A stretch of 64,000 nt of DNA from Sciurus carolinensis (GCF_902686445.1 NC_062232.1:75223440-75287439); one strand, 5' to 3'; shown: positions 37,457 through 50,176, counted from the first letter of the stretch. Notes: a model not told the origin generated them from the sequence alone. Made by a program: numbers and translations.

Positions 37457-37896
37457 TAAATCAGTACAGGTCATTTGGAAGATAGTATAGAGGTTCTCCC
37501 AAAATCTGAATATGGATCTACTAAGTGATCCATCTATTTTGATCCTAGGTATATATCCAAAGGAAATGAAATCAGCATACCAAAAAGAAAACTGCAGGTC
37601 CATGTTTATTGAGACACTTTTAACAATAACTGAGATAGAAAATCAGCCTATGTTCCCATTAAAGGATAAATGCATAAAGGAATATGGTATACATGGACAA
37701 TCTAATATTAGCCATAAAAAGAGTGGAATCCTGTCATTCATAACAATATGAATGGACTTAGTGAGCATTACATTAACCAAACATAGAAAGACAAACACTA
37801 CACATTCTTGAGTTTCATATGTGGAAAATAAAAAAATAATGTTGACCTAAAAGTAGAACAGTGATTACTAGGGATTGGGAAGGGTATGTAAGGGTA

Positions 37897-38336
37897 TGTA
37901 AGTCAGATTTACATTGCTGTGACAAAAATACTTGACAAGAACAGTTTATAGGAGAAAAGTTTATTAGGGTTCATTGTTTCAGAGGTTTCAGTCCATGGTC
38001 AATCAACTTCATTGGTTTTGGGCCTGAAGTGAGGCAAAGCATCATGGAGGAAGGGCATGACAGAGAAAAGCTGTTCAGTTCAAGGCAGCCAGGAAGCAGA
38101 AAGAACAAGAGAGGAACCAAGAACAAGATACAGTCCAAGGAAAGGCCCCTGGTGATCTACTTCTATACCCACCTGCCTATGATTACCACCCAGTAGTACA
38201 TTCAAATTATTAATCCATCAAATGGATTCAGTCACTGATGAAATTACAGCTCTTATAATCTTATAATTTCACCTCTTAACATTCCTGTATTAACACAGGA
38301 GCTTTTAGGGGAGCATTTAAGATCTCAACCATAACA
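37897..38336 (-). mobile_element. MaLR-like LTR (ERVL class), antisense
   Basis: Read on the minus strand it starts TGTTATGGTTGAGATC, contains 'gctcctgtgttaatacagga', 'ttccatgatgctttgcctca'-like text and a 'gaaccctaataaact' polyadenylation region, and ends in '..gtaaatctgacttaca'. It shares this layout with LTRs at 43862-44274 and 50108-51358. Target duplication is not clear. MaLR assignment comes from the general plan (about 400 bp, ATGGTTTG-type start, TGAGCCCCAAATAAA end) and is tentative. Confidence 0.65.
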
Positions 38337-38470
38337 GGCAGATTAGGGTGGATAAAGATATGTTGAATACAATCAGTGTACACTCTGATTCCGCATTCAT
38401 GTGTGGAACTATGACCCTGAACTCAATTAATATGTATAATCAATACACAATGATTAAAAATAATTAAAAG

Positions 38471-39512
38471 ACAGAACCAGACAATAAAGGAAATTCATTT
38501 TCTCAAAGCAAGTGTTTTTCTTCTGGGGGTAACATTAATGGTGACAGATCATTGCCAGTACGGATCTGACATGCTTTTGTCCTCAGTTTAACTGGTTCAC
38601 ATCTTCAGCCCTTTTCTGTACTTTACTTCTTATCTGGATAGATTACGCACTACCTACTCTTTTGCCATTTCTTAAGGGAAAACACACAAGAGTGGGTGAG
38701 AATTTCTACTAGCACTTACAATCCTAATGTTTTATGCCTCTGACTTGCCCTAATCATTTCATAGACACAGAAATACATTTCTCAAGTAATATAAGAGGTG
38801 TTCAGAAAACACATAGACTTGAAAGGAATTTGCTAGTAGATGAGATAGAGCTAGGAAAACATCAATTTTTATCTGTGGAACTAATTCAGGAACCTTGAGG
38901 GGGAAATTTCTTATTCTTACATTTGCCATAGAGAAATAAATGAAATAGATTTTTTCTAAAAGGAACAAAACCTGATGAAGTGTGAAGTGTATTTACCTTG
39001 ACAAAAACAAAAATAGGAAAGACTAATTTTTTACTTTGTACACATTAATAATATATGAGTTTTAAACAGATCAAACAGTCTGCATATTATCACTATGTCA
39101 ACCTGAAACTGTCTCTTTTCTTTGTTCATCTATAAAATGGAAATGACAGTACCAGTCCTTTGTATGAACTCACAAGTTTTCTAAAGAAATTATGCTAACT
39201 AAATATACGCATGAAAAGTTTTGATTCTGCACATCATCCTCAGATTGTTATTCAGTTAAAGTTCAGTGCTCATATCTGTATATGAAGTATTCAACTAACA
39301 ACATTGGTAATCTATGTCTAATTAAATTTTTGATGATCCCAATATTAATGGGGTTGTTTGTATTCTAATTTTTTTCTAGAGATATTAATTTTATAGCAAA
39401 AATTAATATTAAGGTACAATAATTACACCTGAGCTAAATTTCTTTCCAATTATAAAGTTCTTCATGTTTCTTATTTAATATTATCCTTTAAAATATTTTT
39501 AAAATAAAACCT
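38471..39512. other. AT-rich intergenic DNA, no gene seen
   Basis: No repeat I can name and no coding signal. Short frames lack homology. Confidence 0.4.
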
Positions 39513-39648
39513 ATGGCTGGGGATGTGACTCAGTGAGAGAACACTTGCCTAACACATATGAGGCACTGGGTTTGATCCTCAGTACCACATCAAAATAAAT
39601 AAGTCAAATAAAGTTATCGTGTCCATCTACAATGAAAAATAAATAAAC
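39513..39648 (+). mobile_element. ID SINE (sciurid type)
   Basis: GGCTGGGGATGTGACTCAGT head, 'gaggcactgggtttgatcct', 'cagtaccacatcaaaataaa', then 'tatcgtgtccatctacaatg' and an A-rich tail. This is one of the most consensus-like ID copies here. Confidence 0.9.
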
Positions 39649-40042
39649 CTAAAATCATGAAAAGATTGTGACAGAATAGTTATATGACCAGTTACTTCTT
39701 TTAGAAAATATGAATTGCAATAACTTTATTTAAATGAACAAAGATCACATAAGAATAATAGGGAATTGAGATTCATGTTAAGCCTAAGTAATCCATGTAA
39801 TTGGAAGATCATTAAGAGTGATATACACAAGCTAAAATGTGTAGTTGTATAGGTTGTATTTTGACCACATGTAGTAGGACTGAATTTACAACCATATTTG
39901 TGTAAAATATCATCACTTTCACCACATTGAAATGCATCTATACATAAAAATGCAGTGGTCATATAATTCCAATGTTTAACTATATCAAATCAATGTTTTA
40001 GACTTTGAATACATTCAATCTTTATTTTCCAATATTTTCACT

Positions 40043-40183
40043 CAGTCTGAGTTTAGTTGAGGATGAATACAATACCTTTATTTTATTTATTTATTATTTA
40101 TTTAGTGCTGAGTATTGAATTCAGTGACTCACATGTGCTAAGCAAGTGCTCTACCTTGTACTGAGCTATACCCAAGCCCCTCA
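40043..40183 (-). mobile_element. ID SINE (sciurid type), antisense
   Basis: Reverse-complement tail ('agttgaggatgaatacaata', TTTATTTATTTATTA), then 'gtgctgagtattgaattcag', 'gctaagcaagtgctctacct' and 'gagctatacccaagcccc'. Confidence 0.88.
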
Positions 40184-42120
40184 ATCTGAGTTTACGAGTT
40201 GTAAGGCTATGTGGAATATAGAACACAAGATATCTCATTTATGTAAATCTCATTAAACAGTAAGTGACAAGTTTATATTCTTTTTCTGCACTTTAGGCAT
40301 GGCCGTTGTATACAGGAATAGCAACAATAAGTACAACGAATCAAATATTGTATTAGTTTAGATTCCCCAACTAAACATATGTGTGTGTATTTCCATAACA
40401 CATAACTCATGCAGTGATATATCTCCTGTTTCTCTTGATAATTGGTGGCTGCAGATAAACCAAGAATGATGAAATTCTTAAATCTAAAATAAAACCCCAG
40501 AAATCTGTGGGTGCTTGCTCAAGTAAAATCTGAAATAAGAATGATGCAGGGCATGTTCTAATTCTTTAAAGATATATGCGACCTGAGTGTAGAGTCATTT
40601 CTATACTTGTGAATCAGTGGGTAGTATTTTTGATTTAATGTATAATATATTATATTCAGCAAGATATGTTTCTAATTTAGAAGGTTATGATTCTAGTTAA
40701 AGTAGTAATGTATCAGATTCATGCTGGACATCTAACTCAGCAGATGATATACCTTAAATAATGCATGATATATCTGAAACAGAAGGCAATAAATTTAATA
40801 CATCAGGTAATATACCAGATTTAAAATGTGATTCATTTTTCCAGTAATTATATTTACTCATAACTGATTTCTCTATTGTAGCATGAACCATACCATATTC
40901 TGTATTTTTTTGTATTTAGGATAATAATTTTATTATTAATATGGATTTTAACAGCAAAATACTTCAGAAATTCCTGGATTACTATGACTCTGTTTACAGT
41001 CTTCATACATTTCCAAATTATATTTTCAGAGACCACCCACTTCAGACTATTTAGGAATATTTAAGAAATACATAAATTCCTTAGACCTACCACAGATCTA
41101 ACAAGTAATAGAGTTGAGCAACTACATATATAATTAGGACCCAGATATTTTTTATGCACACTAAAGTTGTATATATCATGAAGACATATAAGAAATAAAA
41201 TATATTAAAGCAGAGAGAGAAAAATATGTTCTGGTAAACATGAAAAACAAATTTGTGATGCACCCTATATTTCCTTTAGGTTTCTTTTTTTAAATTATCA
41301 CAAAACTATTTCTTTTTTTGGTACTATCTCCAATGCAAGATATTAAAATGCTGCTCAAAACGTACTCTGGACTGACCTTAAATAATCAAGGAAAGTTGCC
41401 ATCTCTCTTTGTGGACTGATCAAAATATTGGATGTATTCACAGTCTGACTACAGAGGTCTGCATTTCAGAGCATAGAAGAGAATGGTCAACTAATTTAAG
41501 ACTTTTTTTACTTTCATATTTTAGTTTAAGATATCTGTATGTGTCCATCTACAGTAATCATGAGTATTCTACACTATTTCAAACTTTATGTGTTCCAGAA
41601 TCATAGTAGTATTGCAGTTTCCCAAATGCCTAAAATTATGTGTAGCCATGTGACTTGAATTGGCCAGTAAAATATGAATAGAAATAATGTATCACTTCTA
41701 GATGAAAGCTTTAGAAGTTAGTATGTGTATGTTTCCCATTTTTTCCCCTTCCCAATTCGTGTTTATTTGTGTTATTCTACCCTCTTTGACCATTATAATA
41801 TTGTATCTGTAGGAGGCAGAATTTTTTCTTCATTTTGTATTAAGGAAGAGTCATATCTTTTGAACTTCATGTAGTTAGCAATGAAATTTTTGTGTTCCAT
41901 TCCCCAAAGTATTAGTGATGATATTCTGTGTGAAGAAAGGGCGTGAACTGAATCCTTCATGACCACAAGAGAAGATTATTGCAGTCAATATTGTTAATGA
42001 AAGTTTATTTCTGGTCCTTGTCTTTCATTTCACATATGAGATTGCACTTCCCTATTCCCACAAAACTAGTTAAGGTTACTAGACTAAATTTAATCAATGA
42101 AATATCAGGAAATACGCTGT
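40184..42120. other. AT-rich intergenic DNA, no gene seen
   Basis: No recognisable transposon or exon. At 40630-40830 several loosely similar phrases recur ('gatatacc', 'tatcagattcatg', 'atatctgaaac') without a clear period. Confidence 0.4.
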
Positions 42121-42124
42121 TTCA

Positions 42125-42275
42125 TTTTTTTTTGACATTTTTCATCAGTTCTTTTTAGTTATACATGACAGTAGAATCCATTTTGACATAATAATAAAAA
42201 CATGGAATATGTCATGTTCTAGTTCAGATCCCAGTATCTCTCCTTCCCTTTCCCTTTCCCCACTCCCTGCTCTTT
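42125..42275 (-). mobile_element. L1 3'UTR fragment, antisense
   Basis: A T-run followed by 'ctttttagttatacatgaca', 'gtagaatccattttgacata' and a C/T-rich stretch ('cttccctttccctttcccca') matches the layout of L1 3' ends in antisense, related to the copy at 48790 onward. Very short and 5'-truncated. Confidence 0.55.
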
Positions 42276-42819
42276 GTTTCATTTCTGAGTGGAAGCTTTG
42301 AGTATCAGTGCTTTTTTCCATATTCTCTTTACCTTTCCCTCAGTGGTTTGTGGCCTCAATATGAACAACTTGCAATAGTAGCATTTTGTATTCTTTAAAA
42401 CATTAAATATACTGTGTAAGACTTTGATTTGTGTACATGCCAAAATGATTTTATTTTATCTAAGATTAAGAAGAAAAAGAGATTTCACTCTAATACTAAA
42501 AGCTTCTATTCACTTTTAAAATTGCTTTAAATTTATTACTTGAAAAAGTATGTAGCAACATAAACAAGCTAATTTTTGTATATGGTGTAGACAAGGGTTC
42601 AATTTCACCCTTTTGTGTTTAGATTTCCTAATTACCCAGCAATATTTATTGAAGAGACTGACCTTTCTTCATTGTGCATTCTTGGCATTCTTGGCTAAAT
42701 TTATTTGACCATGTATACTTGGGTTTAATTTTGTCTTATTTGTTCTTTTCATTGTATTTATTATTTTTATGCAGTCCTAACTGTTTTGATTACTACAGCT
42801 TTCTAATACAATGTAAAAT

Positions 42820-43436
42820 TGTTAGGCAGGAGATAGGACACTGGACAGGACTACTTGTTTGAGCTCTCAACTTCATCCTGAACCCTCACAAAATTCCATC
42901 TGAATCCCATTAGTGTGAAGGGAAACTGGACCATCTTGTGGTTAAAGTGAGAAAGCTAGAGGACCTCCATTCAAGACCATGAAGGGAGGACCCCAAATCT
43001 TGGGCATGGATAAAAGCATAAGTGGCTGACCTAAAGTTAATTTGTTTCTATTTAACACATTAACATTGTGGTTTGCTCCACCTTTGTACATTTTCCCAAG
43101 GGGTGGGGAACTTACCCAAGGGTAGTAGCAAAGGAATTATATAAGATTCAAGGTATCAGTCAACTCCAAACCTACCTAGGGAGAAAGGAAGAGAACTAGC
43201 ACAGCTCAATAAATCAAACTCTACTCTAGAGAACAGGCCTTGAGCTATTTCATAGCTTGGACCACTCTGCTCTCCCAGAGAGTTCTCTCACTTCTCCTAG
43301 AGTGTTACTTTCACCTTTCCATAAACCTGTGACTTGCCTGCCAACCTCTCATTGATTACTCAATTCTTTGCTCAGGTCACTGAGAACCTGGACCCAGGAT
43401 GACTCCCTGGGGACCCCTGCCCTTGCACAGGTAACA
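42820..43436 (+). mobile_element. Solo LTR, ERV1-like, 617 bp
   Basis: It begins TGTTAGGCAGGAGATAGG and ends GCACAGGTAACA with a 4-bp target duplication AAAT (42816-42819 and 43437-43440). TATA-like TTATATAAG lies at about 43137 and AATAAA in 'gctcaataaatc' at about 43208. A 4-bp duplication is typical of gammaretrovirus-like (class I) integrases. Only a solo LTR remains, inside an old antisense L1. Confidence 0.78.
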
Positions 43437-43861
43437 AAATCAGGGAGTGAGACTTATGAAAATTGCTTTGGTTAATTGGGGTTTTTGAGGTTCCATACTA
43501 ATTTTAGGATTGTGTTTTCTATTTCTTGACATGGAAATTTTCATAGAGATTACATTGAGTCTGTAGATATCCCTGGGACATTTTAATAATACTAATAAAT
43601 CATTATAGCCAATGAACTGAAATATCTTTCCATTTATTTGTATCTTCTAACAGATCTTTCATGAATATCTTACAATATTTTTAGTTTTCAGTACATAGAT
43701 CGTTTCCTTCCTTGGTTAAATTTATTCCTAAGTATTTTATTCTTTTTGATTCTATTATTAATGATATTGTTTTCTTAATCTCTTTTTCAGATAATACATG
43801 TAACTGGATAAAAATCACAACAGATTTTTACATTGATATTGTACCCTAAAACTTTAATGTA

Positions 43862-44274
43862 TATCATGGTTTAGATATGAGTTGTCCCCCAAAAATCCAT
43901 GTGTGAGAAAATGCAAGAAAGTTTAGAAATAATTGGATTATGAGGGCCTTAATATAATCTATGAATTAATCCTCTTGAGTGAATCTACGCAAGTGGAGTG
44001 TGGCCGCAAGAAGTTAGTCACTGGGGTTGTGCATTTGGTGTTTATATTTTGTCCTAATGATCAGAACTCTCTATTTCCTTGCTGCCACATCTTAAGCTAT
44101 TTTCTTCTTATTCATTTTATCTATGGTGTTCTGCCTCATCTTGGTCCTAGAGCTATGGAATTTTCCGTGTATGAACTGAGAACTCTAAAACTTTGAGCCC
44201 CAAATAAATTTCCTCTCTTCTAATTGTTCTTGTTCGATCTTTTTGTTACAGCAATGATAAATCTGACTAAAACA
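43862..44274 (+). mobile_element. MaLR-like LTR, 413 bp
   Basis: It starts TATCATGGTTTAGATATGAG (the expected TG mutated to TA) and ends CTGACTAAAACA. The flanks are ATGTA and ATGTG, an imperfect 5-bp target duplication as expected for ERVL-class elements. 'gagccccaaataaatttc' carries the polyadenylation signal near the 3' end. It is the same family as 37897-38336 and the split copy at 50108-51358. Confidence 0.7.
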
Positions 44275-44399
44275 ATGTGTTCATTAATTCTAACAGTTTC
44301 TAGGGAAGTACTTAGGGTTTTCTTTATATAACTTCATATCATCTTCAAACAAGAATCTATCTTCTTTCTTTCCAATTTGGATAATTTTTTCTTATAGCA

Positions 44400-44600
44400 T
44401 ATAAAAATTAACTTAAAATGACTAAGAACTTAAATGATTGATTGGAAACTGTAAAACTCCTAGAAGAAATATACAGAAAAAAAGTTCCTTGACATTGGTC
44501 TTGGTAATAATTTATTTGATATGATGCCAAAAGCACAGGCGACAAAAGAGAAGCTAAATACATGAGACTACATCAAACTAAAGAGTTACTGCACAACACT
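44400..44600 (+). mobile_element. Old L1 ORF2 fragment, sense
   Basis: 'gaaactgtaaaactcctaga', 'ttccttgacattggtcttgg' and 'acaggcgacaaaagagaagc' correspond to the distal ORF2 of ancient L1s. It abuts the antisense L1 at 42535-44400 and may be a second piece of the same element, or separate. Confidence 0.55.
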
Positions 44601-44604
44601 GGTT

Positions 44605-46350
44605 GGGTCTGGAGGCTCAGCTAGGTCTCAGTGTGGAAGCTATAAATATCTTAATAGGACTATTTGGTTTAAAGCTGTATATTGTTTGTATGGGATGCTG
44701 TAAATATTGATCTCCCCCTTAAAGGTGAAGTATTAGAAACTTGTAGGGACACTACAAATCTATAGTGTAGAAGATGTTAAACCATGTATTTGCACTGCAA
44801 GAGAGGAAGATATGCAAACAACATTATAAAACAAGGGAAGAAAGAGCCCAAAACAAACCAAGGTTCAACAATAATAGAATTCACTGAAGCACAATAGAAG
44901 AAATGTCACAGAAGGAGTTAAGAATGTAAATAATTAAAATGATTTGTGAAATAATGAATGATATAAGAGAGCAAACACAGGCAATATAATATCACTTCAA
45001 TAAGAAGATAAGTGAGCAAATGCAGAAATCAAAAGTTTACTTCAATAAAGAGATAGGGATTCTGAAAATAAATTAGAAATACTTAAAATGAAATAAACAG
45101 TAAACCAAATGAAAAACTCACTAAAAAGCATCACCAACAGACTAGATAACTTAGAAGACAGAACCTCAGGCAATGAAGACAAAATACCAAATCCTGTAAA
45201 TAAATTTCACCACACAGTGAAGATAGCAAGAGACCATAAACAGAACTTCCAAGAATTCTGGGATGACAGAAAAATACCAAACTAAGAATTATTGGGATTG
45301 AGGAAGGCACAGAGATACAAACAAGAGTGTACAGTCTATTCAATGAGTAATATCAGAAAATTTCCCAAAGTGGAAGAATGAAATGGAAAATAAAATATAA
45401 GAGGCTTACAGGACACCAAGTGTACAAAATTATGACAAATCCACATTAGGGTATACTATAACAAAATGCCTTGAATACAGAATGAGGATAGAATTTTAAA
45501 GGCCACAAGAGAAAAGTATCGGATTACATATAGGGAGAAACCAATTCAAATCTCAGCTGATTTCTCAACCCAGATCCTCAAAAGTAGGAGATCCTGAAAC
45601 AATATATACCAAGCTCTGAAAGAAAATTGATGCCAACCAGTAATCTTATATCCAGTAAAATTGAGCTTCAGATTTAATGACAAACCAAAAATCTCCAATG
45701 ATAAATGAAAGTCAAAAGAATTTACATCTAGAAAGCCTGCACTACAGAACATCCTCAGAAAAATATTTGATGAAGATGAAATGAAAAACAACAATAAAAA
45801 TCAGCACAGGGAAATCAGCAAAGGGAGGGACTGCAGTAAAGGATAATCCAATCAATGGAGAAATTGAGTCAAGTTAAAAACCAAAAATACATCAAAATGA
45901 CCAGGGATATAAATCAAGTCTCAATAATAACACTGAATGTTAATGACCTAAACTCATCAATCAGAAAACATAGACAGGACGATTGCATTAAAAAAAAAAA
46001 AGAACCGACCATATTCTTCCTTCAAGAGGCTCTTTTCATAGGAAAAAACACCCACAGACTGAAGGTGAGAGGTTGAGAACAAAACATAACACTGACATGG
46101 ACTATGTAAAAAAGTAGGGGTTCCTATCCTCATGTCAGATAAAGTGAACTTCAAGTAAAAGTTAGTCAGAAAGGATAAAGACAGACATTTCATACTGCTT
46201 AAGGGAATAATACATCAACAAGACATAACAATCATAACTATATATGCCCCAAACACTGAGGCATTTATGTACATCAAACAAACTGTTCTCAGTTTCAAGA
46301 ATCAAATAGACCACAGCACAATACTTCTGGGTAATGTTAACACACCAGGT
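44605..46350 (+). mobile_element. L1-5: L1 with 5'UTR end, ORF1 and start of ORF2, 3'-truncated
   Basis: A proximal 5'UTR-like segment (44605-44815) precedes an ORF1 remnant (about 44816-45845) and an ORF2 start (about 45895-46348). ORF1 landmarks are AEEMSQKELRM-like text near 44905, LDNLEDRTSGNEDK near 45150, and the C-terminal KPALQNILRKIFDEDEMKNN region near 45735. ORF2 begins TRDINQVSIITLNVNDLNSS and breaks off after the GNVNTP box (normally GDFNTP), without a poly(A). Loss of the 3' part must be secondary (deletion or rearrangement), because L1 integration starts at the 3' end. It is decayed by many shifts. Confidence 0.75.
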
Positions 46351-47140
46351 AAGTGAAAGGAATAAGGAAGAAAAATACTATTAGAATCTGGGCCATGGTT
46401 CAGTGGTGTCTCTAGAGATAGGAAAATTTTAAGAGACAAGGTCATGTGAAAGACAGCTGGAGATATAAAAATAATATATAATCATATCTATCAATGTTGC
46501 TTATGATATAATAGCAGAGGTAAGTATATAAAGAACTATAATATTGATATCCTAAAAAAGTTCTAATGATAGGAAAATGTTATATGTGAGGTGAATGACA
46601 ATATGCTGAATTCATAATGGCAGGAAATAAGACAAACTAGGTATCTGAGTCAAAGGAAATAGAAATGTTTATTTGACCGTAAAAGTGAAAAAACAAAAGT
46701 AAAAAGTCAAAGAATCATTTCCACTGTTAAAAAATGCATTGTAACCTGGACTCACACTTAGTTGGTTGCTAAGTAATGGAATAAAAAAATCACACTAGAA
46801 GTTCCATTTTATTAGAAAGGTGATCAAAGGTCAATATAAACCACATTTTGTACCTTCACTCATTAATAAATTTAATCTATCTTTCTACACTTTGATCACG
46901 TCAAGTACTTTGACTACAGAAATATTAATGAATATAATACAGGCAGTGACTTGAAAAGTGTTTGCACATTAGTGCATGCCCTCTTTTCCTTATGAGAATT
47001 TCTACATACCCTTCATGAACAAGCCAATAAAAATAGATAAAATTGTCTTCATCAAAATTAAACTTTTGTTCTTCAAATAATACCATCAAGAAAATCAAAA
47101 TACAACTCACAAAAGGGAAAAATACGAGATAAGGTTTTTT
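46351..47140. other. Unique-looking DNA, no gene seen
   Basis: No named repeat or coding signal between the broken L1-5 and the next L1 tail. Confidence 0.4.
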
Positions 47141-47144
47141 TGGG

Positions 47145-47650
47145 GCTATTCAACAACTTTTATTTAAATTTTTAAAAAATTATTCATTTTTAAATTTTTT
47201 ACAGACTGCATTTTGATTCATTGTACATGAATGGGGTACATCATTTAGTTTCTATGGTTGTACCTGATGTAGATTCATACCATTCATGTAATCATACATG
47301 TACATGGAGTAATGATGTCTGTCTCATTCCACCATTTGTCATACCCCCTCCCTCTCATTTCCTTCTACATAATCTAAAGTTCCCCTACTCTTCTCTCACT
47401 CCCCACACCCCACCACCATTACATATCATTCTCCACTTATCAGGGAAAACATTCAGCCTTTGGTTTTTTGGGTCGACTTATTTCACTTAGCATGATATTC
47501 TCCAATTCTGTCCATTTACTTGCAAATTCCATAATATTATTATTCTTTATGGCTGAATAATATTCCATTGTGTATATATACTACAGTTTCTTTATCCATT
47601 CATCTGTTGAAGGGCATCTAGGTTGGTTCCAAAATCTAGCTGTTGTGAAC
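47145..47650 (-). mobile_element. 5'-truncated L1 3' end, antisense
   Basis: T-rich start, then the reverse complement of the young-type L1 3'UTR ('actgcattttgattcattgt', 'gtaatcatacatgtacatgg', CCC/CT-rich stretch, 'catatcattctccacttatc') and the end of ORF2 ('cttagcatgatattctccaa', 'ttccattgtgtatatatact', 'catctaggttggttcc'). It stops near 47650. Confidence 0.82.
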
Positions 47651-48760
47651 TGAACTTCTATGACTTAATAACAAGATAAATAACAATCAAAACATGAGGA
47701 CAATATTCAAATAGACACTTTTCAAATAAGCATATATATATGGGCAATAAGCATGGGAAAAATTCTAAACATCAGTAGCCATTAAGATGATGAAAATTAA
47801 ACCAACAGTGAGGTATTACTTCACAACCAATATTATGGCTAAATTGTAAAAAAAACAATGTGTTGATAAGCACATGGAAAAATTGGAGCACTTTGGAGCA
47901 TTTTGGTGGGAATACAAAATGGTGTAACCCATTTAGAAAAGAATCTGTGGCTGGAGGTATAGCTTAGTGATGGAAGGCTTGCCTAACATATATGAGGCCC
48001 TGCATATAATCTCTAACGTTACAAAGTGAGATGGAGGGAGGCAGGGAGAGAAAAAGAGAGAGAGGGAGAGGGAGAGCAAGAGAAAGGGAAAGGGAGGCCA
48101 AGACTTGTTTCTCAAAAGTTTTTTCAAAAATTTGAACACAGATTTTCTTTTTAACCTGGTAATTCTACTACTGCATATATATCAAGAGAAAGAAAATATG
48201 TCTACCTAAAAATTAAATATGAATATTCATGAAATTTATAGTAGCCTAACAGTATAAGCAACCCAAATGTCAATGAATAAATACATGAACAATCAAAATG
48301 TGTTATATCCATACAAGAAAATATGATTCTGAAATAAAAATAATAATAGCAAAACAGGAATATAAATAACTATGACAAGTATACAAATAACTATAAGACA
48401 GGAAGATTAAAAATGCCAAAACTCAGATAATCCTTGAAAACATTATGGTAAATGAAAGATAACATAAAAACACATATAACATGACCTAATTTACATTAAT
48501 AATTTTGAGTAGATAGTTGTATATATAGTGAAAGAATTTATAGTTACTCAATATTAGAATAAATAAATGGATAGTAGAGAGATATGTAAAGTATATTGTG
48601 CTTCTTTAAAGGTTGAGGAAAATGTTCAGAAAAAGATTATTCTAATGGGTGCACAATTTTTGACTCTGTTAGAAGCACATAATTTGTATTCTATAAGTGA
48701 TTAAATTGTATGGCTTGTGAATTATAAACAACAAATCTGTTATTAAAACATTAAATTGAA
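47651..48760 (+). mobile_element. Old L1 3' part, sense, with ID insertion
   Basis: Distal ORF2 and 3'UTR of an old L1: 'gacacttttcaaataagcat', 'acatcagtagccattaagat', 'caatgtgttgataagcacat', 'gcaacccaaatgtcaatgaa' and 'gaaagataacataaaaacac'. An ID SINE with a GA-rich tail splits it at 47948-48110. Text on either side of the SINE is collinear with L1. Confidence 0.7.
47948..48110 (+). mobile_element. ID SINE with (GA)n-rich tail
   Basis: GTGGCTGGAGGTATAGCTTA head, 'gcctaacatatatgaggccc', then an unusual GGGAGGCAGGGAGAG and (GAGAGG)n tail (about 48030-48105) instead of the common A/T tail. Confidence 0.82.
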
Positions 48761-50176
48761 GAGTATGAAATGATACCTCAACAACTGGAAAACACAGCTT
48801 TTCAAAATTAGTGGTATATTTTAATTATACAGAATAATTGATTTCATTGTGGCATATTCATACATGTATACAATATAATTTGACAATTTCAGTGCCTAAT
48901 ACCTCCCCTCATTCTTATCCTTATCCTGTACCTTATTGTTCTTCTTTTTTTGGTCTCACTTTTATGAGGTCTTTTTTTCCCTCTGTCAAACAGAAAAGTA
49001 AATATGCAACATATATCATTCTGAGTATGACTTATACTTAATATGATGCTCTTCAGTTCGTTCCATTTTTCTACAAATGACATGCATTTGTTCTTTATGA
49101 TTTAATAAAACTCCATTGTATAAATAAACCACATTTTTTAATTCACTCATCTGTTGACAGATACCTAGTCTGATTCAACAACTAGGCTATTGTGACTGCT
49201 ATGATAAATATGCCAATGCAGTCATCTCTTTAATTATTTTGGATAAATACCAAGGAACAATATAGTTGGATCATATGGTAGTTCTGCTTTTTATTTATTT
49301 GAGGGAACTCCATACTGATTTCCATAGTGACTGCAGTAATTAAAATTCCCAACAGTGTAAAAGAATTCCTTTGCCCCTACATCCTCACCAGCATTTATTG
49401 TTGTATGAATTATTCATGAATACTATTCTGACTAGGATGGAATTTAATTTCAATGTAGTTTTGTTTTGCATTTCCCAGACAAGTGAAGATGCTTAACAGT
49501 TAACGGTTAATTGTTGCTCATTTGTGCTTCTTTTGATAAGTATCTGTTAAGATCATTTGTGTATATATTGAATGGTTTATTTGGTTTGGGTGTTGAATTT
49601 TTAGTAGTTCTTTATATATTTGGGATATTAATCAACTGTTGGAAGAATAGTTGGCAAAGATTTTATCCTGTTCCATAGGTTGACACTTTGCAATGTTCAT
49701 TGTTCTCATTGTTGTGCAGAAACTTTTCATTGTGATGTCATTGGATTGATTTTTTTTCCTTTTTTTGTATTACTGCCTAAACTATAGGTATCGTGTTTAG
49801 GAAATCATTACCTGTTCCTTTGGCACAATTTGAAGAGAGTATTGTGATTACTCCAGCATTACTCCTTTTGCTCAGGATTGCCTTGGCTATTCTAGATAAT
49901 TTGTTCCTCCATATGGATTTTAGGACTATTTCTCTAGTTCTGTGAAGAACATCATCAGTATTTTTATGGGGATTGTAATGAATTTGTAGATCATGGCTTT
50001 TTTGCCATATTAATTCTGTCTATCCATAAACATAGGAGATGTTTCCATATTCTAATGTCTTCTTCAAATTATTTTTTTCAATTTTCTGTTATTTACTTGT
50101 AGAGATCTGCAATGGTTTGAACCCGAAATGTCTCCCAAAAGCTCCTATTAATATATGAATATTCAGAGGTGAAATG

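Larger units (their letters stand above)
28905..37896 (+). mobile_element. L1-4: old 5'-truncated L1 hosting L1-C and a solo LTR
   Basis: L1-4 is visible as 28905-29588, 35533-36535 and 37457-37896. It starts in the ORF2 RT region (EKLGIEESYFNIMKAIYDKP). The text on both sides of each insertion is contiguous in L1 coordinates once the insertions are removed. The RT box reads 'tttacagatgag' (F-T-D-E) in place of FADD, so it is dead. Sequence near 35590-36480 covers the ORF2 thumb and C-terminal region, and 37463-37890 covers the end of ORF2. It is much older than L1-C. A MaLR-like LTR abuts its 3' part at 37897, and some L1 tail may continue at 38337-38470. Confidence 0.8.
42535..44400 (-). 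mobile_element. Old L1 ORF2 fragment, antisense, pierced by two LTRs
   Basis: It is visible as 42535-42819, 43437-43861 and 44275-44400. The plus strand reads reverse-complement ORF2 landmarks: 'aatttcacccttttgtgttt', 'attcttggctaaatttattt', 'ttgattactacagctttcta', then after the first LTR 'tttcatagagattacattga' and 'tatcttacaatatttttagt', and after the second 'atcatcttcaaacaagaatc'. It is ancient and has no long frame. Its text is continuous across both LTR insertions. Confidence 0.65.

Noticed and set aside
40630..40830. Possible diverged tandem repeat or regulatory cluster
   Set aside because: Recurring short phrases show no consistent period and are expected by chance in AT-rich DNA.
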